DNA of 57,338 nucleotides from JBFMHP01 sp040752855 (lineage in GTDB: Bacteria; Pseudomonadota; Gammaproteobacteria; RBG-16-57-12): NCBI GenBank assembly GCA_040752855.1, contig JBFMHP010000003.1, positions 1-57,338 on the forward strand, read 5' to 3'. The notes below the pieces were generated by a model, which had not been told where the DNA came from, made no database searches, and was given only the letters and a program-made list of their open reading frames with translations. A program made the position numbers and the translations under genes. Position 1 is the stretch's first letter; each line of letters starts with the position of its first letter. This document shows, one piece after another, positions 8,651 to 15,281 of the stretch.

Positions 8651-9190
8651 ATGATACGCGCATTCAAAGGCATTCAACCCACCATCGCCGCGTCCGCCTA
8701 TGTCGATGAGGCGGCGTGCGTGATCGGCGATGTGATCATCGGCGAAGGCAGTTCGGTGTGGCCGAACACCACCATCCGCGGCGATGTGAACCATATCCGC
8801 ATCGGCGCGCATACCAATATTCAGGACAATTCCGTGCTGCATGTCACCGCCCCCAACACGGATCATCCCAATGGCTTTCCGTTGATCGTCGGCGACCGCG
8901 TGACTGTTGGGCACGGCGTGGTGCTGCACGCTTGCACGGTGGAGGATGACTGCCTGGTCGGCATGGGCGCGATCGTGCTCGACGGGGCGATCCTGCGCAA
9001 AAACGTCCTGCTCGCCGCCGGCAGCCTGGTCCCACCCGGCAAGGAACTCGAAGGCGGTTATCTCTGGGTCGGCAGCCCGGTGAAACGCTCCCGGGAATTG
9101 ACGGAACAAGAAATCAACTGGTTCAGCCAGTCCGCGCGGCACTATGGAAGATTAAAAGACGAGTATCTCAAGCAGATCGAGGCGAATTAA
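8651..9190 (+). CDS. gamma carbonic anhydrase family protein (YrdA-like)
   Basis: 179 residues from ATG 8651, preceded by AGAGGGA. It is a left-handed beta-helix of hexapeptide repeats (VIGDVIIGEGSSVWPNTTIRGD onwards). The histidines of DRVTVGHGVVLHAC and the preceding HIRIGAHTNIQDNSVLHV fit the trimeric-interface metal ligands of the gamma-CA/YrdA family. Many members have weak or no measured CA activity, so catalysis is not assured. The in-frame extension back to 8570 lacks conservation and an RBS. It is followed by a small RRM-like gene in the same direction and possibly in the same transcript. Confidence 0.9.
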   Translation: MIRAFKGIQPTIAASAYVDEAACVIGDVIIGEGSSVWPNTTIRGDVNHIRIGAHTNIQDNSVLHVTAPNTDHPNGFPLIVGDRVTVGHGVVLHACTVEDDCLVGMGAIVLDGAILRKNVLLAAGSLVPPGKELEGGYLWVGSPVKRSRELTEQEINWFSQSARHYGRLKDEYLKQIEAN

Positions 9191-9221
9191 CTCATTGGAT
9201 GACATTAAGGGAGATGTACCT

Positions 9222-9623
9222 GTGGATATCTTTATCGGAAATCTACCGCCCCAGGCGACGACATACGACCTGCGCATGCTCATCAACCGGGCGCTTAGCG
9301 GCACGCGGCGGGGCCGGTTCTTCACCCGCAAACCGCCCCAAGCCGAGAAGATCGCCCTTCAGATCGTCGAAAACAGCGGCATGAAAAGCCCCCGCCGCTT
9401 CGGTCACGCCGTCATCGAGCCTGACCAGCTCGGGGTGCAGTGCATGATGAGGCTGCGGGGCGCCCGGCTCTACGGCAACCTGCTCTCGATACATAAATAC
9501 CGTGAGCGCGCCAGCATGAATGAGCGCCGCGCGCTCAGTTGGCGCCGCCGTCAGTGGGCCAGCGAAGAACGCCGCTTGAGTGAACGCCGCGCGCGTCTGG
9601 TCACGCGCACTTCCGCAGCGTAA
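9222..9623 (+). CDS. RRM-like RNA-binding protein
   Basis: 133 residues from GTG 9222, chosen because AAGGGAG lies eight bases upstream; a TTG at 9195 has no such signal. Residues 2-8 (DIFIGNL) match RNP2 of an RNA-recognition motif. RRFGHAVIE, about 60 residues later, matches RNP1 (weakly), and the domain ends with RLYGNLLSIHKYRER. The spacing between RNP2 and RNP1 is long because of a basic insertion (TRRGRFFTRKPPQAEK). The C-terminal 35 residues are extremely rich in Arg and Glu. A small cytoplasmic RNA-binding protein is likely; the target is unknown. Confidence 0.65.
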   Translation: MDIFIGNLPPQATTYDLRMLINRALSGTRRGRFFTRKPPQAEKIALQIVENSGMKSPRRFGHAVIEPDQLGVQCMMRLRGARLYGNLLSIHKYRERASMNERRALSWRRRQWASEERRLSERRARLVTRTSAA

Positions 9624-9631
9624 GTCAAGCT

Positions 9632-10483
9632 TCAAGACATCTCCCGGCGCAGCTGCCCAATCACCGCCTGGGTCTGCGGCCGCACACCGCGCCAGAGTGT
9701 GAAGGACTCGGCCGCCTGCTCGACCAACATGCCCAATCCATCCATCAATTTGTCCACGCCTCGCGCCTGCGCCCAGCGCAAAAACGGTGTCGGTTCTTTG
9801 CCATACATCATGTCGTAACAGGCCGCGCCAGCTTTCAGAATCCCCTCCGGCAAGGGCGGCAGTTCGCCCTGCAAACTCGCCGAGGTGGCATTGATGATCA
9901 CATCGAAGCCCTGCCCTGCCAGCTCGGGAAAACCGCAGCCCCGCACCGGCCCGTACGCCGCGAACAGCTGCGCCAGCTCCAGCGCCGTATCGACGGTGCG
10001 GTTGGCGATCACCAGGCTGCGCGGCTTGGTCGAGAGCAGCGGTTCGATGACCCCGCGCGCGGCGCCACCGGCCCCGACCAACAGCACTTCCTTGTTCGCT
10101 ATTTCGATGTGATGATTCTCGCGCAGATCACGCAACAGACCGACGCCATCGGTAGTATCGCCATACACACTCCCGTCCGGCCGGATGAGCAGCGTGTTGA
10201 CCGCCCCGGCCAGACGCGCGCGCGGACTCAATTCATCGGCCAAACGATAGGCATCTTGTTTAAACGGTACGGTGATATTCAAGCCCTTGCCGCCGTTGGC
10301 CTGGAAATTCCCGATCGCCTGCGCCAAACCGCCGGGATCGACCAGGATGGCGCGATAGACCATCCGCTGGCCGGTCTGCTTGGCGAAGGCTGCATGGATC
10401 TGGGGGGACTTGCTGTGCGCGATGGGATTGCCCATCACGCCATATTCATCCGGCGCCTTGTCAAAATCGAACAGATCGGCCAT
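9632..10483 (-). CDS. aroE: shikimate dehydrogenase (NADP+)
   Basis: 283 residues, normal length for AroE. The substrate domain has GNPIAHSKSPQIHAAFA with the SxS shikimate-binding serines. The catalytic Lys and Asn are in LNITVPFKQDAY. The NADP site is LVGAGGAARGVIEPLL, and the adenine phosphate contact is ANRTVDTA. It reduces 3-dehydroshikimate to shikimate in aromatic amino acid synthesis. AAGGAG precedes the ATG. It is immediately downstream of hemB with about 70 bases between, so the two may be co-transcribed. Confidence 0.95.
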   Translation of the reverse strand: MADLFDFDKAPDEYGVMGNPIAHSKSPQIHAAFAKQTGQRMVYRAILVDPGGLAQAIGNFQANGGKGLNITVPFKQDAYRLADELSPRARLAGAVNTLLIRPDGSVYGDTTDGVGLLRDLRENHHIEIANKEVLLVGAGGAARGVIEPLLSTKPRSLVIANRTVDTALELAQLFAAYGPVRGCGFPELAGQGFDVIINATSASLQGELPPLPEGILKAGAACYDMMYGKEPTPFLRWAQARGVDKLMDGLGMLVEQAAESFTLWRGVRPQTQAVIGQLRREMS

Positions 10484-10554
10484 GGGAAGGATCTCCTTGC
10501 GGATGAAAATGGGGATGGCATACTGCGACCGCCAAGCAGCAGTCGCAGATCAGA

Positions 10555-11568
10555 TTATTTGTCTTCCTTGAGCCACTGCGCCACGCGTTTGGCGAAATAG
10601 GTGAGGATGCCGTCGGCGCCGGCGCGCTTGAAACACAGCAAACCCTCCATGATCACCGCCCGCTCCGACAACCAGCCGTTTTGCGCCGCGGCCATCAACA
10701 TCGCGTATTCACCGCTGACTTGATAGGCATAGGTCGGCACGCCGAATTGATCCTTCACGCGGCGCACGATGTCCAGATAGGGCATGCCCGGCTTGACCAT
10801 CACCATATCCGCGCCCTCCTCGATATCCATCGCCACCTCCCACAACGCCTCGTCGGTGTTGGCCGGGTCCATCTGATAGGTATATTTGTTGCCCGCCCCG
10901 AGATTAGCGGCCGAACCGACCGCATCGCGGAAGGGACCGTAGTAACTGGAGGCATACTTGGCCGAGTAGGCCAGGATGCGCGTATAGATATGCCCTTCGG
11001 CCTCCAGCCCGGCGCGGATCGCACCGATGCGCCCATCCATCATGTCGGAGGGCGCGACGATATCCGCCCCGGCCTCGGCATGCGAGATCGCCTGCTTGAC
11101 CAGCACCTCGACGGTTTCGTCATTGAGCACATAGCCGGTGTCATCGATCAGACCATCCTGCCCGTGCGTAGTGAAGGGATCGAGCGCCACATCGGTGATG
11201 ACACCAAGCTGAGGGAATTCTTTTTTGAGCGCGCGCACCGCGCGCTGCGCAAGCCCATCCGGATTAAAGGCCTCGGCGGCATCGAGGCTCTTTTTTTCCA
11301 TCGGAGTGACCGGGAACAAGGCGATGGCCGGCACCCCCAGCTTGCACAGCTCGTCGGCCTCCTTAAGCAGCAGATCAATGCTGATGCGCTCTACACCCGG
11401 CATGGAGGCAACGGCCTGGCGCTGGCCCTTGCCTTCGAGGATGAACAGGGGATAGATGAGATCATTGACTGTCAGGACGGACTCGCGCATCAAACGCCGC
11501 GAAAAATCGTCACGCCGCATGCGGCGCCGGCGCACTGCGGGAAAAGCGCCCATACCAGTTTGTTTCAT
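10555..11568 (-). CDS. hemB: porphobilinogen synthase (delta-aminolevulinate dehydratase)
   Basis: 337 residues from ATG 11568 (MKQTGMGAFPAVRRRRMRRDDFSRRLMRES), preceded by a purine-rich GAGGGGGGTG. Schiff-base lysines are in MVKPGMPYLD and AYSAKYASSYYGPFRDA. It condenses two 5-aminolevulinates to porphobilinogen, the second heme-pathway step after HemA/HemL; hemA is at 48.2 kb. The metal-site region lacks a triple-cysteine cluster, so it is the Mg-type rather than zinc-type enzyme. The in-frame extension to 11661 runs through a nested hairpin (11617-11687) and is not likely to be translated. Confidence 0.95.
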   Translation of the reverse strand: MKQTGMGAFPAVRRRRMRRDDFSRRLMRESVLTVNDLIYPLFILEGKGQRQAVASMPGVERISIDLLLKEADELCKLGVPAIALFPVTPMEKKSLDAAEAFNPDGLAQRAVRALKKEFPQLGVITDVALDPFTTHGQDGLIDDTGYVLNDETVEVLVKQAISHAEAGADIVAPSDMMDGRIGAIRAGLEAEGHIYTRILAYSAKYASSYYGPFRDAVGSAANLGAGNKYTYQMDPANTDEALWEVAMDIEEGADMVMVKPGMPYLDIVRRVKDQFGVPTYAYQVSGEYAMLMAAAQNGWLSERAVIMEGLLCFKRAGADGILTYFAKRVAQWLKEDK

Positions 11569-11616
11569 TGCCACACCCACCCCCCTCGATGATTTCTTGC
11601 CCGACAAAAACAACCA

Positions 11617-11687
11617 GGGACTATTATCCACATTCCTCCCCGTATTTGAAGGTGTTTCCACCGGGGGAGAAACGGGATAATAGTCCC
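11617..11687 (-). promoter_or_regulatory. nested hairpin in the hemB leader / adk trailer
   Basis: Read on the minus strand, GGGACTATTATCC (11687-11675) pairs perfectly with GGATAATAGTCCC (11629-11617). Inside, CTCCCC can pair with GGGGAG, and inside that GGTG-GAAA-CACC forms a tight hairpin with a GAAA tetraloop. After the outer stem comes TGGTTGTTTTTG, so it could act as an adk terminator or as an attenuator for hemB, whose start codon is about 50 bases downstream. Not a class I recognise. Confidence 0.6.
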
Positions 11688-11710
11688 TGCCGACTCTGCG
11701 CTAGAAGTGC

Positions 11711-12106
11711 TTATTTCTTCTTGGCGGCTTTCTTCTTACCGGCCTTCTTCTTGGCTGCGGCCTTTTTCTTCGGCGCGGCCTTCTTCTTGGCTGCGCCCTT
11801 CTTCTTGGCTACCGCCTTCTTCTTCGGAGCGGCCTTCTTCTTGGCAGCGCCCTTCTTCTTAGCTACCGCCTTCTTCTTGGCTACCGCCTTCTTCTTGGCT
11901 ACCGCCTTCTTCTTCGGAGCGGCCTTCTTCTTGGCAGCGGCTTTCTTCTTAGGAGCGGCCTTCTTCTTGGCTGCAACCTTCTTCTTGGCAGCGGCCTTCT
12001 TCTTTGGAGCTGCTTTCTTCTTGGCAGCGGCCTTCTTCTTCGGCGCAGCCTTCTTCTTCGCGGGTTCCGCGGTTGCTTCAGTCTTCATCTCAGTTTCTGC
12101 AGTCAT
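11711..12106 (-). CDS. possible internally initiated histone-H1-like protein
   Basis: 131 residues beginning MTAETEMKTEATAEPAKKKAAPK, in the same frame as adk (Met260). AAGGA at 12114-12118 sits seven bases before the ATG, an ideal Shine-Dalgarno arrangement. The acidic/Thr-rich first 15 residues look like a natural N-terminus of small bacterial H1-like proteins. The rest is the Lys/Ala repeat tail, predicted disordered, positively charged and nucleoid-binding. It may be made in addition to, or instead of, the adk fusion. An alternative reading is that an independent gene lost its upstream stop and became fused. Confidence 0.55.
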   Translation of the reverse strand: MTAETEMKTEATAEPAKKKAAPKKKAAAKKKAAPKKKAAAKKKVAAKKKAAPKKKAAAKKKAAPKKKAVAKKKAVAKKKAVAKKKGAAKKKAAPKKKAVAKKKGAAKKKAAPKKKAAAKKKAGKKKAAKKK

Positions 12107-12883
12107 AGTCTTTTCCTTTTTCTCCGTTTGTTTCTTAACGTGTGCCTTTTGCGCTGGAGCGATTTTCGCTTCCGTCGTGATATTAACGGCAGGTTTCGCT
12201 ACAACTTTTGGTTTACTTCGAGCGGCAACCGGTGCGGACAGACCATCAATGATTGCGCAGAGCCGATCAAAGATCTCATCGATCTCCCCCAGCCCTTCGA
12301 TCGAGCGGAGGATATTTTGAGATTCATAGTATCCAATGAGAGGGCGGGTCTGATTCTCATAGATACGCAAACGATTTCCGATGGTCTCCTCGTTGTCGTC
12401 GGAGCGATGATGGAGCGTACCGCCGCACTCATCGCACTGACCATCGATCTTGGGGGGGGATGAATAGATGTTGTAGACCATGCCGCACGATTGGCAGGTG
12501 CGCCGCCCGGTGATGCGCTGGATCAGGATGTCGAAGTCGACATTGATCTGGATGGCGGCATCCAGCGGCTTGCCAAGCTTGCCGAGCAGGCGGTCGAGGG
12601 CTTCGGCCTGCGGGATGTTGCGCGGGAAGCCATCGAGGATAAACCCGTTTTGGGTGTCGGCCGCGCCCAGGCGCTCTTCGATCATGCCCAGCACGACTTC
12701 ATCGGGAACGAGCTGACCGGCATCCATATAGCTCTTGGCCTGTCTTCCCAGAGCGGTGCCTGCGGTCACGGCGGCGCGCAGCAGGTCGCCGGTTGAGATC
12801 TGAGGGACTTGGTAGCGCTCGACGAGCTTCTTGGCTTGCGTTCCCTTTCCGGAACCGGGAGCGCCCAACAGTACGATTCTCAT
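11711..12883 (-). CDS. adk: adenylate kinase with a C-terminal histone-H1-like Lys/Ala tail
   Basis: 390 residues; normal Adk ends near 218. Residues 1-217 are a complete enzyme: P-loop GAPGSGKGTQ (7-16), DGFPRN (84-89) and a LID with four cysteines (C130, C133, C150, C153) in the zinc-finger spacing. It interconverts ATP plus AMP and two ADP. Residues 218-259 are a Lys/Ala/Thr linker. From about 273 the chain is only Lys, Ala, Pro, Val and Gly in tandem repeats of the AAPKKKA/AAAKKKA/AVAKKKA type to the end, like bacterial H1/AlgP-type DNA-binding tails. An internal ATG at 12106 with a strong RBS could give the tail separately (see the next entry). The ORF has no frameshift between the two parts. 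Confidence 0.9.
   Translation of the reverse strand: MRIVLLGAPGSGKGTQAKKLVERYQVPQISTGDLLRAAVTAGTALGRQAKSYMDAGQLVPDEVVLGMIEERLGAADTQNGFILDGFPRNIPQAEALDRLLGKLGKPLDAAIQINVDFDILIQRITGRRTCQSCGMVYNIYSSPPKIDGQCDECGGTLHHRSDDNEETIGNRLRIYENQTRPLIGYYESQNILRSIEGLGEIDEIFDRLCAIIDGLSAPVAARSKPKVVAKPAVNITTEAKIAPAQKAHVKKQTEKKEKTMTAETEMKTEATAEPAKKKAAPKKKAAAKKKAAPKKKAAAKKKVAAKKKAAPKKKAAAKKKAAPKKKAVAKKKAVAKKKAVAKKKGAAKKKAAPKKKAVAKKKGAAKKKAAPKKKAAAKKKAGKKKAAKKK
11735..12060. repeat. in-gene tandem repeats encoding the Lys/Ala tail
   Basis: Imperfect tandem repetition of an 18-36 base unit built on TTCTTCTTGGC(A/T)GC(G/C)GCC (plus strand). It encodes alternating KKK and AA(P/A/V) blocks. Such repeats expand and contract readily, so the tail length probably varies between strains. 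Confidence 0.8.
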
Positions 12884-13201
12884 TTTTGTCCTGCCTCCCT
12901 AGGCGATCGTGTGATTGCTTTTTTTAATACGCTAACTAAATAGCATCTTCATTGCGTTGTCAATCCATCATTGAACTTTATCGATGCAAATTTTCACTCT
13001 TTTGCAATTACGGTTGCGCATCGCAACGCGCGCGATCGGTGTTTGCGCAAATTTACGCGCACGGATTTCATTTCTCCGCAGAGCGGCGCATCCGCGCCGA
13101 TTGCTGGTTTCAACGGGTTTTCTATTGCTGATACGGAGATGAACCGGGCTGGCGCCGCGCGCCGCCCGTCCATCAGAAGAAGCTACTGAAAGGGATGCGC
13201 G
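12884..13201. other. intergenic region, adk promoter side
   Basis: About 318 bases between adk and mgtC. A 72-codon plus-strand frame at 12971-13189 has no RBS or motif and is rejected. The stretch just before adk is AT-rich and should hold its promoter. No RNA gene or terminator is evident. Confidence 0.4.
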
Positions 13202-13894
13202 TCAGACGCCGATCGGCGTCAGCGCAAACTCGAAAACGTTGTCCATGGCGTCGAGTGACTCCGCCAGGCGAGTGAAATTCTTGAGATCCTTGGTCTTGAT
13301 GGTGAGCTCGTATTGAAACATCTTGCCCTCATGATTGAGTGTGTAGTTGAAGGAGGATGCATGGATGCCATGCTCTCTGAGCAGCGCCTTCAAGTCTTCT
13401 TCTTTCATATACGCCTTGCGCAGGAAGCGGATCGAGAGCCGGGCGAACGAGAGCGCCGGCATGATGGACTCCACCCAGCGAAACAGGGCGAGCGTGCCCA
13501 GGGCGATCAGCGTGCCCATCGCGGCGGCAAAATACAATCCGGTGCCGATCATGATGCCGATGGCCGCCGTGATCCAGATCGAGCCGGCCGTGGTCAGGCC
13601 GCGGATGGTCAATCCCTCCTTCATGATCACCCCGGCGCCGAGAAAGCCGATGCCGGTCATGATACCTTGCGCCATGCGCGTGGGGTCGACCGTGATGGTC
13701 TCCACCGGAACATCGCCGAGAATCTGCTGCTGAAACACCAGCAGCAGCATCAATAGCGCGGAGGCGGTGCATACCAAGGTGTGGGTGCGAAAACCGGCCG
13801 GACGGCCGTGATACGATCTTTCCAGTCCAATGATGCCACCGGCCAGCACTGCCAATGCCAGCCGAACTGTCACGGTAAGGTATTCACCTTCCAT
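13202..13894 (-). CDS. MgtC/SapB family membrane protein
   Basis: 230 residues. The first 140 carry four to five TM helices with the conserved family signature: GGIIGLERSYHGRPAGFRTHTLVCTASALL, then ARG-rich GIGFLGAGVIMKEG and GLTTAGSIWITAAIGIMIGTGLYF. The last 80 residues form a soluble ACT-like domain, as in longer MgtC homologues. The family is linked to growth at low magnesium and to ATP-synthase modulation in pathogens; the role in an environmental bacterium is unclear. It stands alone between adk and the HPF gene. Confidence 0.92.
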   Translation of the reverse strand: MEGEYLTVTVRLALAVLAGGIIGLERSYHGRPAGFRTHTLVCTASALLMLLLVFQQQILGDVPVETITVDPTRMAQGIMTGIGFLGAGVIMKEGLTIRGLTTAGSIWITAAIGIMIGTGLYFAAAMGTLIALGTLALFRWVESIMPALSFARLSIRFLRKAYMKEEDLKALLREHGIHASSFNYTLNHEGKMFQYELTIKTKDLKNFTRLAESLDAMDNVFEFALTPIGV

Positions 13895-14030
13895 CGGGGT
13901 ACTCCTAAGCGGCAGACGCTTTTCGTATTTCAGTCGTTCTTAAAATTGTATCGTGCCTGGGTATGGAAGCTTTAGATGCTGGCGATGCCTCGCCAGATAC
14001 GCAGCGAGGCATCGCAATCGGACTGGAGCG

Positions 14031-14396
14031 CTAAGCGGTCGGCTCCGGCAGGGCGGGAAGCGGCGCTAGCGAATGCTGCTTGACCTCGCCGCGCTGGCGA
14101 CGCGCGAAGCTCTGCAACTGCCGGCGCGCGGCATCAAAGGTGTCGCGGATGGCGACATAGAGATCCTGATGCGGCTCGCGCTTCACCACCAGCTCGCCGC
14201 CCGGCACGCTCAGGCGGACCAGGATGTTGAACTCGCCGCCCTTGTGCTGATGCCGGTGCGGGGTGGTCACCACCACGGCGCAGCCCAGGATGTGCTCGTA
14301 GAACCTTTCGAGTTTTTGCGCCTTGCCGCGGATGGCGCGCTCGATGGCGGGAGTCAGACTGATGTCACGCGCGGTTATTTGCAGGGGTAGTTGCAT
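14031..14396 (-). CDS. hpf: ribosome hibernation promoting factor (HPF/RaiA family)
   Basis: 121 residues from ATG 14396 (MQLPLQITARDISLTPAIERAIRGKAQKLERFY), with CGGAG upstream. The short form comprises one S30AE domain of beta-alpha-beta-beta-beta-alpha type; VRLSVPGGELVVKREPHQDLYVAIRDTFDAARRQL is typical. A 25-residue basic/proline tail follows. It binds the 30S subunit and stabilises dimerised or inactive ribosomes in stationary phase. It is usually next to rpoN/ptsN, but not here, so this is a stand-alone copy. The longer frame to 14534 has no support. Confidence 0.85.
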   Translation of the reverse strand: MQLPLQITARDISLTPAIERAIRGKAQKLERFYEHILGCAVVVTTPHRHQHKGGEFNILVRLSVPGGELVVKREPHQDLYVAIRDTFDAARRQLQSFARRQRGEVKQHSLAPLPALPEPTA

Positions 14397-14632
14397 AGCG
14401 GAATCTCCGGTTGGTTGAACCAAAGTTGTCGAGCGACCACTGAGGCACGCAAGGCCGCTGCCACGGGCTGGCGCCATAACATACCCGCATGGCGAATGAG
14501 TCCGATGGACGGCTGCGGGCGGCTTCACCCTCATCGCTATCTGTTGAGGCGAAGTTTTCTGGTCGCTCTACATCCAACCCTAGCATACCAAGATGCGCTT
14601 GCAAGCTATTGCATCAGGCGCCGGCTATATGT

Positions 14633-14652
14633 ATATTAGAAAATACTAATAT
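14633..14652 (+). promoter_or_regulatory. ArsR-type palindromic operator
   Basis: ATATTAG at 14633-14639 faces CTAATAT at 14646-14652 with a six-base spacer, a perfect AT-rich palindrome ending about 9 bases before the RBS of the YgaP-like gene. Operators of ArsR/SmtB family repressors, including BigR/YgaV/SqrR-type sulfide sensors that control ygaP-like genes, are of this sort. The regulator gene is not in the window, so the assignment is inference. Confidence 0.45.
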
Positions 14653-14670
14653 TCATTAAGGAGCCTGCCT

Positions 14671-14871
14671 GTGATCAATCGCGTCGTTCGCACCGTCGCC
14701 GGTTTTTTCATCCTGCTGTCCCTGGCCTTGGGTGTTGAAGCCAGCCCGATCTTTGTCAATGTGAATTGGCTGTGGTTCACCGTGTTCGTCGGTGCCAATC
14801 TGTTTCAGAGCGGCATCACCAAGTGGTGTTTGATGGATAAGATTCTGCTGAAAGTCGGCGTTCGTCCTTGA
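14671..14871 (+). CDS. YgaP-like transmembrane protein (DUF2892)
   Basis: 66 residues from GTG 14671 with AAGGAG eight bases upstream. It has the two helices of the DUF2892 family (TVAGFFILLSLALGV and NWLWFTVFVGANLFQSGITKWC), the same module that anchors the rhodanese YgaP in E. coli. The end, CLMDKILLKVGVR, is conserved. No rhodanese domain is attached. The family is frequent in sulfur-metabolising bacteria. A palindromic operator lies directly upstream. Confidence 0.85.
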   Translation: MINRVVRTVAGFFILLSLALGVEASPIFVNVNWLWFTVFVGANLFQSGITKWCLMDKILLKVGVRP

Positions 14872-14882
14872 TGTTTTTTATC

Positions 14883-14947
14883 CGGGAGGGTACCTTCTCG
14901 TAATCCGCGAATTAACAGGATTTCGATCCAAAGCATGTACCCTCCCG
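14883..14947. repeat. 11-base inverted repeat in the leader of the 14952 gene
   Basis: CGGGAGGGTAC (14883-14893) and GTACCCTCCCG (14937-14947) are perfect inverted copies separated by 43 bases. The right arm ends four bases before the next ATG, and no usual RBS is seen there, so the structure could either close the ribosome site or be the binding site of a dimeric protein. Confidence 0.5.
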
Positions 14948-14951
14948 ACGT

Positions 14952-15260
14952 ATGAAATACGCCGTATTCTTTATCGTGCTCTTAGTGAGCCTCGGCGCCA
15001 ACATGCCAGACGGTGTGATCGCCCGCCTGGGGTTGGAGCCCAATTACCTCATCGCGCTGGGCATCTGCGCTGTATTCACGTGGATGTGCGTGGGCCGGCA
15101 CACCGCAGTAATGGTGGCGATCGCGCTGCTCTCAATCGGCGCCAATCTCACCGCCGCCAGCGCGCAAGGCATGGGGATCGATCGCGATGTGCTGGCCGCC
15201 CTCATGTTCTCCATGGTCATCTTGCCCGCCCTCATCAACCTGATCGGCTGGGATGTGTAA
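14952..15260 (+). CDS. small hydrophobic membrane protein, unknown
   Basis: 102 residues with three predicted TM helices (residues 1-20, about 32-52 and 55-75, with a further hydrophobic end LMFSMVILPALINLIGW). No family recognised. It is followed within 21 bases by the spermidine-synthase-like gene, so the two probably share a transcript. The start is ATG 14952; there is no strong RBS because an inverted repeat occupies the position. Confidence 0.6.
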   Translation: MKYAVFFIVLLVSLGANMPDGVIARLGLEPNYLIALGICAVFTWMCVGRHTAVMVAIALLSIGANLTAASAQGMGIDRDVLAALMFSMVILPALINLIGWDV

Positions 15261-15281
15261 TCCCGCCCGCTGAGCGACACC

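Noticed and set aside
11711..12060. Possible CRISPR-like array in the Lys/Ala repeat DNA
   Set aside because: Units are in frame, have no unique spacers and encode low-complexity protein.
12971..13189. 72-codon plus-strand frame upstream of adk
   Set aside because: No RBS, no family similarity, ends in an Arg/Ser-rich stretch; likely non-coding.
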